Position numbers and translations under genes: made by a program. Below, one piece after another: positions 1 through 4,967 of a stretch of 5,041 nucleotides of DNA. This DNA is from Nitrospirota bacterium (GTDB lineage Bacteria; Nitrospirota; 9FT-COMBO-42-15; HDB-SIOI813), in contig JAHFER010000147.1 in the NCBI GenBank assembly GCA_023248365.1, positions 1-5,041 of the forward strand, written 5' to 3'. Position 1 is the stretch's first letter, and every line of letters begins with the position of its first letter. The notes beneath the pieces are model-generated. The model saw nothing but the letters and a program-made list of their open reading frames with translations. It made no database searches and had not been told where the DNA came from.

Positions 1-241
1 TAATCTATTATTCAAAATTGAAGATGAAGGCCCTGGAATATCTCCAGCTGAATTAACAAAAGTATTTGATATATTCTATAAAAAAGAGAGGGAGGGTATA
101 AAGGGCGGAACCGGACTTGGCCTGTACTTCTGCAAGGTTGTTGTGGAGGCACATGGAGGAAAGTTGTGGGCTGAAAACGGAGAACACGGAGGCGCTGTAT
201 TTTACATAAGTATTCCAATGACCAGGGAGGAAGGGAAATGA
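1..241 (+). CDS. Sensor histidine kinase, C-terminal ATP-binding end (partial, 5' end outside window)
   Basis: This is the last 79 codons of a two-component sensor kinase, read from base 2 to a TGA at 239-241. What remains is the end of the HATPase_c domain, which binds ATP and phosphorylates the conserved histidine of the kinase. The G1 box reads DEGPGI, the F box VFDIFYK, and the G2 box GGTGLGLYFCK, followed by the usual closing pattern of a conserved AHGG and a final beta strand ending in ISIPM. The sensory and dimerisation (H box) parts lie upstream of the window, so the signal cannot be inferred. The stop overlaps the start of the response regulator gene in an ATGA arrangement, which implies translational coupling and marks the two as a cognate pair. 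The GTGLGL motif is typical of the HPK families that partner NarL- or OmpR-type regulators. Confidence 0.93.
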   Translation, partial: NLLFKIEDEGPGISPAELTKVFDIFYKKEREGIKGGTGLGLYFCKVVVEAHGGKLWAENGEHGGAVFYISIPMTREEGK

Positions 242-906
242 CTATAAAGATACTGATAGCCGATGATCAGAGGCTTTTCCGCCAGAGTCTTAAGTATCTC
301 CTTGAACAGGAAGAGGGGATAACTGTGGTTGGCGAAGCGGCAAACGGGCAGGATGCCTTTACCCTTGTTCAGGAAGTGCATCCGGATATAATACTTATGG
401 ATGTGGATATGCCAAAACTCGACGGGATAAATGCAACCAGGCTTATATTAGAGCGGGCGCCGGCGATAAAAGTCCTTATGCTTTCAGTGCATGATGATGA
501 TGAGCGAATAATATCCGCTATCCGCAACGGGGCTACAGGATACATACTTAAAGATGCTGACCATAAAGAGTTCATAAGGATAATAAGGGGGACTTATAAA
601 GGAGAGGATGTAATTTCCCCATTTCTGGCAAATAGAATTCCAAAGGTAATGTCACAAATAGAGAGCGCCATGCCCCATGAAAAGGGGTCCGGGACATTGT
701 CTAAGATCTCGCATTTAACAGAAAGGGAAAGGGAGACTTTAGATCTTCTTGCCGAGGGGAGGAGTAACAAAGACATTGCAGATACAATGTGCTTATCCCT
801 TGAAACCATTAAATCCCACCTCCAGACAATTTATAAAAAGCTCGGTGTAAAGAGCAGGACAGAGGCAGCCATCTTATGCTTAAAAGAGGTGAGAGGGGGT
901 AGTTAG
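238..906 (+). CDS. Two-component response regulator, NarL/FixJ (LuxR-HTH) family
   Basis: A 222-residue cytoplasmic transcription regulator of normal length for the NarL/FixJ family. The N-terminal receiver domain (about 1-120) has the acidic pair D9/D10, the phosphoacceptor D55 in a LMDVDMP context, S83 at the switch position and K105 in GYILKDA. A linker (about 121-157) leads to a LuxR-type helix-turn-helix (about 158-215) with the hallmark LTERERETLDLLAEGRSNK segment and the recognition region ETIKSHLQTIYKKLGV. All catalytic receiver residues are present, so phosphorylation by the overlapping upstream kinase is expected. The start at 238 is supported by a strong GGAGGAAGGG ribosome site inside the kinase 3' end and by the ATGA overlap. 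Targets are unknown. The divergent narK region downstream is a conceivable target, but nothing here proves it. Confidence 0.97.
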   Translation: MTIKILIADDQRLFRQSLKYLLEQEEGITVVGEAANGQDAFTLVQEVHPDIILMDVDMPKLDGINATRLILERAPAIKVLMLSVHDDDERIISAIRNGATGYILKDADHKEFIRIIRGTYKGEDVISPFLANRIPKVMSQIESAMPHEKGSGTLSKISHLTERERETLDLLAEGRSNKDIADTMCLSLETIKSHLQTIYKKLGVKSRTEAAILCLKEVRGGS

Positions 907-914
907 CCGGGTTA

Positions 915-1463
915 ATGGATATTTTTTCTCACGGGCTCTGGACGGGGGCATTATGTAAAGCGGTCAATAAGAAAATTCTGAGAGAACCTCTGCATATAAG
1001 GCTTGCAGTTTTTTGGGGCGTTTTCCCCGACCTCTTTGCGTTCGCAATAGGTTTTTTGTGGCTCTTTTGGAATTTAATCACCGGTAATATGTCGCTTTCT
1101 GACTTCCATAGGCCGGGAACAGTTGAACCGGCGCCGCATGACAGGCTTCCGATCTTTCGCCTGATTTCGTTATTATATAATATCAGCCACAGTGTCATTA
1201 TATTTCTTTTATTTTTTGGAATAGTATATATAATCTTCCGCAAACCTGTATGGGAACTGGGCGGTTGGCTATTTCATATCCTTCTGGACATTCCAAGCCA
1301 TTCGTACAGATTTTACCCCACCCCGTTTTTGTGGCCAATCTCCGGCTGGAAATTTAATGGTTATTCCTGGGCAGAACCATGGTTTATGGTAGCCAACTAT
1401 TCAGCAATCATTATTGTATATTTACTGCTATGGAAAAGAAATATCAAAACTAAACAGACTTGA
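915..1463 (+). CDS. Small membrane protein, YdjM/DUF457-like putative metal-dependent hydrolase
   Basis: A 182-residue inner-membrane protein starting 8 bp after the response regulator stop, so probably the third gene of the operon. It has hydrophobic segments near residues 28-54, 80-108, 112-127 and 155-174. Conserved polar residues sit beside these segments in the order expected for the YdjM/DUF457 group: H6 (SHGLWTG), D39 (GVFPDLF), H92 (NISHS), then H121, D125 and H129 (FHILLDIPSH), followed by the characteristic TPFLWPIS. Members of that group are annotated as membrane-bound metal-dependent hydrolases. The His/Asp pattern suggests metal binding, but the substrate is unknown. No alternative upstream start exists because TAG at 900-902 closes the frame. 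The nearest purine run, GGGGG at 895-899, is 15 bases from the ATG, so translation may depend on coupling to the upstream gene. Family assignment rests on motif recognition only. Confidence 0.78.
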   Translation: MDIFSHGLWTGALCKAVNKKILREPLHIRLAVFWGVFPDLFAFAIGFLWLFWNLITGNMSLSDFHRPGTVEPAPHDRLPIFRLISLLYNISHSVIIFLLFFGIVYIIFRKPVWELGGWLFHILLDIPSHSYRFYPTPFLWPISGWKFNGYSWAEPWFMVANYSAIIIVYLLLWKRNIKTKQT

Positions 1464-1464
1464 G

Positions 1465-2121
1465 TTACACAAGAATATCCTTAAGCTCAGAAAATTCTTT
1501 TATAAGAATATCAAACCCGGCCCCAAGCAGTTCTTCTCTATCACGGAAACCATATTCCACACCAATTGTAAAAATTCCTGCGCCTTTACCAGCCTCACAA
1601 TCTGCAGGGCTGTCCCCTACAAAGACGGTTTTTTCCTTTACAACGCCGAGTGTTGAGATGACCTTTTCCACAGGTTCAGGGTGAGGCTTTCTGTTAGGCA
1701 GGGAGTCTCCTCCTAACACCATATCAAAAATTCCCCGTATAGCCAGTTCCTCAAGTATCCTCTCTGTAAATTTTATCTGCTTATTTGTCACAATAGCCAT
1801 CTTTTTATCAAGCCCTCTCAAATACTTCAGTGTCTCCAGAACACCAGGATAAAGGGTTGTGTTTACATTAAGGTGATCCCAGTAGTATTCAATGAATTTT
1901 CCCCTTGCAGTACGTATACTCTCCTCTCCTGCCCCAGGCATAAGCCTCTGAAGAAGGAACTTCACCCCCCATCCTATATTTTCTTTTATAACCTCTATGT
2001 CTTTTTCACTCTCCCCCATATACAGGAGTGATTTGTTTGCAGCCCATGCGATATCATCACTTGAATCAATAAGGGTCCCGTCAAGATCAAAAATTATAAG
2101 TTCCATCCTATGCATCTTCAT
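1465..2121 (-). CDS. HAD-superfamily hydrolase, phosphoglycolate phosphatase-like
   Basis: A 218-residue HAD phosphatase of the Gph/PGPase-like subfamily with a C1-type cap. Numbered from the chosen start: motif I FDLDGTLIDS (nucleophile D12, acid/base D14), an alpha-helical cap (about 20-90) ending in the typical LYPGV (90-94), motif II AIVTNK (T112), motif III lysine K145 in NRKPHPEP, and motif IV VGDSPAD (D170, D174). All catalytic residues are present. Likely reactions are dephosphorylation of 2-phosphoglycolate or another small phosphate ester. The subfamily is promiscuous, so the substrate is uncertain. The frame stays open to an ATG at 2148 (9 residues longer). I chose 2121 because GGGGGG lies 6 bases upstream of it, while 2148 has no good ribosome site and would leave only a 20-base leader after the predicted promoter. 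The gene converges on the upstream operon with one base between stops. Confidence 0.94.
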   Translation of the reverse strand: MKMHRMELIIFDLDGTLIDSSDDIAWAANKSLLYMGESEKDIEVIKENIGWGVKFLLQRLMPGAGEESIRTARGKFIEYYWDHLNVNTTLYPGVLETLKYLRGLDKKMAIVTNKQIKFTERILEELAIRGIFDMVLGGDSLPNRKPHPEPVEKVISTLGVVKEKTVFVGDSPADCEAGKGAGIFTIGVEYGFRDREELLGAGFDILIKEFSELKDILV

Positions 2122-2174
2122 AAACTTCCCCCCGAAGTCAATAACCATATTTTCATCAAAAGATAGTCAAAAGT

Positions 2175-2183
2175 ATTATAACA
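2175..2183 (-). promoter_or_regulatory. Extended -10 promoter of the HAD hydrolase gene
   Basis: On the minus strand this reads TGTTATAAT, a perfect -10 hexamer with the TGn extension. No good -35 box lies 16-18 bases upstream, which is tolerable for an extended -10 element. The predicted start site is near 2168, giving a leader of roughly 47 bases to the start codon at 2121. Confidence 0.6.
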
Positions 2184-2208
2184 TACCCTGACTTTAGCCG
2201 ACATTCAC

Positions 2209-2357
2209 CCTTTAGTGTGGTTTACTAACACCAAATAACCAATTTGAGCCATCTTAAACGTGTTAAAAATCATACTTGCTGGCGATTTACTAACATCCTT
2301 TAATGTGATAAAAATTTAGGCATTTACCCACCTAACTTAGCAGATCTTTTTAGTAAA
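2209..2357. repeat. Repeated regulatory-type motif upstream of narK
   Basis: TTTACTAACA occurs exactly at 2221-2230 and 2286-2295. A related inverted copy, TTAGTAAA, lies at 2350-2357 just before the narK ribosome site. The centres are spaced by 65 and 64 bp, about six helical turns. A second element, CCTTTAGTGTG (2209-2219) and CCTTTAATGTG (2297-2307), flanks the first two copies, on the left of one and on the right of the other. This arrangement in a divergent promoter region looks like operator sites for a cooperative or looping regulator. TTTACTAA also partly resembles NarL heptamers (TACYNMT, 6 of 7), but that match is weak. Confidence 0.4.
2276..2304 (+). promoter_or_regulatory. Possible weak sigma-70 promoter for narK
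   Basis: TTGCTG at 2276-2281 and TTTAAT at 2299-2304 are separated by 17 bases. The -10 matches consensus at 5 of 6 positions and the -35 at 3 of 6. The second TTTACTAACA copy (2286-2295) would sit between the two boxes, where a bound regulator could block or activate transcription. A weak promoter of this kind usually needs an activator. Other placements in the AT-rich region are possible. Confidence 0.3.
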
Positions 2358-2375
2358 GGAGAGGAGGATTTAACA

Positions 2376-3614
2376 ATGGCAAAAGGGGCAAAAGGATTTT
2401 GGAAGTCGGGTCACCCACCAACATTAATTATGGCATTTTTGTATTTTGATGTGAGTTTCATGGTGTGGATGGTGAATGCCGCAGTGGCTCCATTCATCAG
2501 TCAGGATCTCCATCTATCGGCATCACAGAAAGGCATTATGCTTTCCATGCCGGTGCTCGCAGGCGCCCTCCTGAGAGTCCCTCTAGGATTGGTAGCTGAA
2601 ATGGTGGGAAGAAAGACAGCCGCCATAATAGGTATGGCAATCACTGTGCTTGCAATGTTTTATGGCTACTTATTCGTAAGCAGTTACGTAGAGATACTTT
2701 TCATGGGGCTGCTCCTCGGTGTTGCGGGTGCAAGTTTTGCAGTGGCCCTCCCGCTCGGAGCTGGATGGTTCCCGCCCAAGTATCAGGGTCTTGCTATGGG
2801 AATTGCAGGAGCAGGGAACGCCGGCGCTATCTTTGCCGGACTATTAGCGCCACCATTAGCAATGAAATACGGATGGAATTCAGTTTACGCCCTGTTTGCT
2901 ATCCCGGTAATTGTTGTTTTATTCTTAACGTGGCTGCTGGCAAAAGAGCCCCCTGATAAGGTTGAGAAAAAATCAGCAGCCCACTATTTTAAGGTACTTG
3001 GAGAAAAGGATATATGGGTATTTAACCTGCTCTATTGGGTAACATTTGGCGGTTTTGTAGGATTTTCCAGTTTTGTTCCAACCCTGATGGCAGACCAGTA
3101 CGGGATTAGCCCCGTATCTGCTGGTCAGTTCATGATAATGGTCGGATTTACTGCAAGTGCCGTAAGGGTTATCGGCGGATGGTTCGCTGACAGATTCGGG
3201 GGTATCAGGGCCCTCTCAGGAATTTATATTCTCATCATCATAGGCTCCATAGGTGCAAGCTTCTTACCTCCTATACCAATTTTCCTGTTATTTCTTGGCA
3301 TCATGGCAGCAGGAATGGGAGCAGGCAACGGCTCTGTATTCCAACTGATACCACTTAGATTCCCCAATGCCAAGGCTATAACCTCTGGTATAGTTGGTGA
3401 ATTCGGATCACTTGGAGGTGCGTTCATACCCATAATAATGGGCTATTCAATGACAACATTAGGAAGTTATTCTCTTGGTTTTTTGATTTACGGTGGTTCA
3501 GCCGGTTTAGCGCTTATAAGCCTTATGATATTTCAGCGCCGATGGACAACCAGTTGGGTTGGAAAAGGCGGCAAGGCTTTACCAGCGGAAGAATACTCAA
3601 GAGAGGTTGCATAA
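2376..3614 (+). CDS. narK: Nitrate/nitrite transporter, MFS NNP (NarK) family
   Basis: A 412-residue inner-membrane transporter of the major facilitator superfamily, NNP family, which moves nitrate and/or nitrite by symport with protons or by anion exchange. Two six-helix halves are separated by a charged loop near 189-212. NNP markers: R67 (GALLRVPLG) and R264 (SAVRVIGG) align with the two substrate-binding arginines of NarK; nitrate-signature glycine clusters lie at 142-151 (GIAGAGNAGA) and 341-348 (GEFGSLGG); the GNGSVFQLIPLRF segment (317-329) is typical of the family. The loop motif between helices 2 and 3 (GLVAEMVGRK, 71-80) is also present. It is shorter than E. coli NarK but within the range of NarK1/NasA-like porters. 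The start is supported by AAAGGAGAGGAGG ending 8 bases upstream. No nitrate reductase gene is in the window, so an assimilatory or respiratory role cannot be decided. Confidence 0.94.
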   Translation: MAKGAKGFWKSGHPPTLIMAFLYFDVSFMVWMVNAAVAPFISQDLHLSASQKGIMLSMPVLAGALLRVPLGLVAEMVGRKTAAIIGMAITVLAMFYGYLFVSSYVEILFMGLLLGVAGASFAVALPLGAGWFPPKYQGLAMGIAGAGNAGAIFAGLLAPPLAMKYGWNSVYALFAIPVIVVLFLTWLLAKEPPDKVEKKSAAHYFKVLGEKDIWVFNLLYWVTFGGFVGFSSFVPTLMADQYGISPVSAGQFMIMVGFTASAVRVIGGWFADRFGGIRALSGIYILIIIGSIGASFLPPIPIFLLFLGIMAAGMGAGNGSVFQLIPLRFPNAKAITSGIVGEFGSLGGAFIPIIMGYSMTTLGSYSLGFLIYGGSAGLALISLMIFQRRWTTSWVGKGGKALPAEEYSREVA

Positions 3615-3667
3615 TAAGTGAACTATATTAACACTAACGGATTATACAGAATTATCCCTTTGAGCTA

Positions 3668-3695
3668 TTTACATATTACATCGTCATGCTATACT
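3668..3695 (+). promoter_or_regulatory. Sigma-70 promoter of the small Fur-box gene
   Basis: TTTACA at 3668-3673 (5 of 6 to TTGACA) and TATACT at 3690-3695 (5 of 6 to TATAAT) are separated by 16 bases. The predicted transcription start, near 3702, falls at the left edge of the palindrome at 3701-3721, so a repressor bound there would block initiation. The next gene therefore probably has its own transcript rather than relying on narK read-through. Confidence 0.65.
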
Positions 3696-3700
3696 TCAAT

Positions 3701-3721
3701 TGATATTGATAATCAATATCA
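3701..3721. promoter_or_regulatory. Fur-type operator (perfect 21-bp palindrome)
   Basis: Arms TGATATTGAT (3701-3710) and ATCAATATCA (3712-3721) are exact reverse complements around a central A. The inner 19 bp agree with the classical E. coli Fur box consensus at 17 of 19 positions. The two differences are a symmetric A/T swap in each arm. It covers the predicted transcription start of the downstream 85-residue gene, the normal position for Fur-mediated, iron-dependent repression. A Fur paralogue such as Zur or PerR cannot be excluded. Confidence 0.75.
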
Positions 3722-3742
3722 CTAAAGAAGGGGGTGAGTAAG

Positions 3743-4000
3743 ATGACCAGATTTATAATTGAATCACCACATACTAAAGAAGAGTGTTTAAAGGCATTAG
3801 ACGAGACTCTCGCAGAAGGACCAGCCATTTTAAATAAGTTTGACTGGGGATGTGGATCAGGTGATCACACAGGTTATGCTATTGTAGATGCAGAAGACGA
3901 ATCAACCGTAAAGAGTATGATTCCGGGTTTCCTGCGCTACAAAGCCAAAATCGTTCAGGTCGGCAAGTTCACACCTGAACAGATAAAGTCATATCATTAA
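3743..4000 (+). CDS. Small conserved-type protein, probably Fur-regulated (possible ferredoxin-like alpha/beta fold)
   Basis: An 85-residue soluble protein with no signal peptide or membrane segment. It begins with a beta strand, RFIIESPHT, then a helix containing ECLKALDETLAEGP, a WGCGSGDHTGYAIVDA segment, a second helix ending in a strand (KAKIVQVGKF) and a C-terminal TPEQIKSYH. The beta-alpha-beta beta-alpha-beta order and length resemble small dimeric alpha/beta-barrel proteins (the DUF3303/DUF4242 type of fold). I recognise it as a conserved-looking hypothetical protein rather than a known enzyme. A single Cys in the first helix and one in WGCGSGDH, together with several His, are possible metal ligands. 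The ATG at 3743 is chosen because AAGGGGGTGA, nearly the full anti-SD complement, lies 8 bases upstream. A GTG at 3734 would overlap that site. The Fur box and promoter directly upstream imply iron-responsive expression. The function is unknown. Confidence 0.85.
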   Translation: MTRFIIESPHTKEECLKALDETLAEGPAILNKFDWGCGSGDHTGYAIVDAEDESTVKSMIPGFLRYKAKIVQVGKFTPEQIKSYH

Positions 4001-4015
4001 AGCAATGAAGCATAC

Positions 4016-4058
4016 CCCATCTCCCGGCGTGCCCCCGCTTGCATGTCAGGGAGATGGG
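4016..4058 (+). terminator. Long GC-rich stem-loop, probable terminator after the small Fur-box gene
   Basis: CCCATCTCCC (4016-4025) pairs perfectly with GGGAGATGGG (4049-4058). After a one-base bulge (4048) the stem continues as GGCGTGC/GCATGTC (4026-4032 with 4041-4047, two G-U pairs), closing an 8-base loop. It begins 15 bases after the stop codon at 3998-4000. Only a modest T-rich run (TTGTTCTT from 4062) follows, so it is an imperfect intrinsic terminator. A transcript-stabilising hairpin or a REP-like repeat are alternatives. Confidence 0.5.
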
Positions 4059-4111
4059 AGGTTGTTCTTAATCTGAATGCTTTGGATTTCATCCTTATTA
4101 GGGAGTTCTAT

Positions 4112-4140
4112 ATCATCCTTGAATAATAGTAAGGAATGAT
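4112..4140 (+). promoter_or_regulatory. Hairpin containing the Shine-Dalgarno candidate of the usp gene
   Basis: ATCATCCTT (4112-4120) pairs with AAGGA plus TGAT (4131-4140) with one bulged A (4136), giving nine base pairs and a ten-base loop. AAGGA at 4131-4135 is the only ribosome-binding sequence near the usp start. An identical TCATCCTT also lies at 4089-4096 and could pair with the same AAGGA as an alternative. This suggests translational control, but the stem is AT-rich and only moderately stable. Confidence 0.3.
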
Positions 4141-4153
4141 TTAAAATTTGTTC

Positions 4154-4594
4154 ATGGAATACAGAAATATAGTTTGTCCTATTGATGACTCTGAATTATC
4201 CCTGAGGGGTGAGGAAACAGCGGCCTACCTAAGTAAGTGTTCCGGAGGAAGACTCATCTTATTGCATGTCGTGGAAAAATGGTACAAATCATCAGCAGTA
4301 AGCACTGACTCTAAGGCATGGAATAAGTTACACAATGAATGGCTCAATGATGGCAGAGAGCTGCTTAAAAGAGAAGAAGAAAAACTCCGGATGGATGGAG
4401 TTAAAAACATTGAATCTATTATAAGAGAAGGTGACGCAGCGCATGAGATAGTTGCAGTAGCAAAAGAGCGGCGTGCCGACCTTATAGTTATGACAACACA
4501 CCACGAGTCACCGGTAACAAAACTCTTTATGGGAAGTTTAATTGATGAAGTAACCAGTATGTCCCGTTGCCCGGTTCTCTGGATATTTGAATAA
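4154..4594 (+). CDS. Universal stress protein, UspA family (single domain)
   Basis: A 146-residue cytoplasmic single-domain Usp protein, the usual length for the family. It opens with the standard first strand and acidic residue, NIVCPIDDSE (D11 at the conserved position). ILLHVV follows as strand 2, then a charged helix (about 60-80), and the core closes with ADLIVMTTHHESPVTKLFMGS and CPVLWIFE. Usp proteins form dimers and respond to starvation, oxygen or energy stress, and many bind ATP. The nucleotide loop is unusual here: the G-x2-G-x9-G-S/T pattern reads T114-x2-H117-x9-G127-S128, so the first two glycines are missing. ATP binding may be altered. The ATG at 4154 gives the canonical N-terminus. 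A TTG at 4148 is in frame and better spaced from AAGGA (12 bases against 18), so the start is not certain. No clear promoter was found between the upstream hairpin and the gene. Confidence 0.94.
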   Translation: MEYRNIVCPIDDSELSLRGEETAAYLSKCSGGRLILLHVVEKWYKSSAVSTDSKAWNKLHNEWLNDGRELLKREEEKLRMDGVKNIESIIREGDAAHEIVAVAKERRADLIVMTTHHESPVTKLFMGSLIDEVTSMSRCPVLWIFE

Positions 4595-4774
4595 GCAAGG
4601 TAAAAGAATAATAGTCCCCGGGATAAAACAGATCTGTATCATCTCACCCTGGGAGATTTTAAGGCGTTGTAAAACGCTGTCACGAATTGCTATCTTAACC
4701 TCTGTCTTAATATCTTCATTCTCACATCTGCCTGCAAAATTAGACGGCGTGATAGTTGTGACAAGATTACACAT
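4538..4774 (-). CDS. Possible small ORF with AbrB/MazE-like (or TOBE-like) segment
   Basis: A 78-codon open frame on the minus strand whose last 57 bases overlap the usp 3' end in antisense. Residues 23-59 (KTEVKIAIRDSVLQRLK, then ISQGEMIQICF and GTIILLP) follow the pattern of a swapped-hairpin AbrB/MazE domain: a strand with a basic residue, a short helix, a Leu-x-Ile-x-x-Gly-[Asp/Glu] turn, then two strands ending in I-L-L-P. DNA-binding antitoxins and transition-state regulators use this fold. A small TOBE (molybdate-binding) domain has a similar closing pattern and is the main alternative. AGGGA lies 5 bases before the ATG. Everything after about residue 62 lies antisense to usp and is unlikely to matter functionally. 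No partner toxin is visible. The call is tentative, since the frame could be an accident. Confidence 0.3.
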   Translation of the reverse strand: MCNLVTTITPSNFAGRCENEDIKTEVKIAIRDSVLQRLKISQGEMIQICFIPGTIILLPCLFKYPENRATGHTGYFIN

Positions 4775-4790
4775 ATTTTTCCCTGTGTAA
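4767..4790. repeat. Inverted repeat between two divergent small ORFs
   Basis: TTACACA (4767-4773) and TGTGTAA (4784-4790) are perfect reverse complements separated by 10 bases, an arm-centre spacing of 17 bp. The repeat spans the start codon and AGGGA ribosome site of the minus-strand ORF at 4774 and ends 8 bases before the plus-strand ORF at 4799. It could be an operator or an RNA hairpin. A 7-bp repeat can also arise by chance. Confidence 0.35.
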
Positions 4791-4798
4791 ACTGAGGT

Positions 4799-4939
4799 AT
4801 GATGGGTATCACAAGCCTTGAAAAGGAACAGTTAAAAGAGGTAGCAATACGTTTAAACGGTTTTGCATTAAGATGGGAATCACTGGATGAAGACATTACA
4901 GTTCCAGGGATAGTTGCCGAAAATTTTCAACTGCCATAA
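4799..4939 (+). CDS. Short ORF resembling the C-terminal part of DUF2442 proteins, probably truncated
   Basis: A 46-residue ORF starting with two ATG codons (4799 and 4802). Its C-terminal half, GFALRWESLDEDITVPGIVA, matches the closing signature of DUF2442 proteins, which typically end with a Trp, a Leu/Ile-Asp-Glu-Asp-Ile/Leu motif and a V-x-G-L-L/V stretch. The preceding SLEKEQLKEVAIRLN fits the helix before it. Family members are usually about 75-95 residues, so the N-terminal beta-rich half is missing. A TGA at 4793-4795 closes this frame just upstream. The next frame reads KLRYDG directly before, resembling the missing join, which hints at a frameshifted remnant. GAGG sits only 1-4 bases from the start codons, which is too close for good initiation. 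DUF2442 proteins often occur near toxin-antitoxin-like genes, but their function is unknown. Confidence 0.42.
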   Translation: MMGITSLEKEQLKEVAIRLNGFALRWESLDEDITVPGIVAENFQLP

Positions 4940-4942
4940 CTG

Positions 4943-4967
4943 AAGACAAATAAACCTGTCTTTTTTT
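4943..4967 (+). terminator. Weak intrinsic terminator after the DUF2442-like ORF
   Basis: AAGACA (4943-4948) pairs with TGTCTT (4957-4962) around an 8-base loop and runs directly into a T tract (4961-4967). It starts 4 bases after the stop codon. The stem is short and AT-rich, so termination would be inefficient, but the position and the T run fit. Confidence 0.38.

Noticed and set aside
2221..2330. NarL heptamers (TACTAAC twice, TACCCAC) as binding sites for the window's own response regulator.
   Set aside because: Each matches a very loose consensus at 6 of 7, which is expected by chance. Kept only as a remark in the repeat entry.
3639..3657. Imperfect hairpin GGATTAT/ATTATCC after narK as a terminator.
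   Set aside because: One mismatch, very AT-rich, and followed by only three T residues. It is too weak to call, so narK transcription may read into the Fur-box gene.
3734..3742. GTG start at 3734 for the small Fur-box gene (88 residues).
   Set aside because: It lies inside the near-perfect Shine-Dalgarno sequence that serves the ATG at 3743.
4628..4637. Perfect 10-bp palindrome ACAGATCTGT downstream of usp as an operator.
   Set aside because: Short palindromes of this size occur often by chance, and no promoter is next to it.
4664..4677. Small hairpin GCGTT/AACGC downstream of usp.
   Set aside because: Only five base pairs and no T tract. It is not a credible terminator.
4587..4790. Plus-strand ORF of 67 residues after usp.
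   Set aside because: No recognisable domain, it overlaps the usp end, it has no ribosome site, and it is antisense to the better-patterned minus-strand frame.
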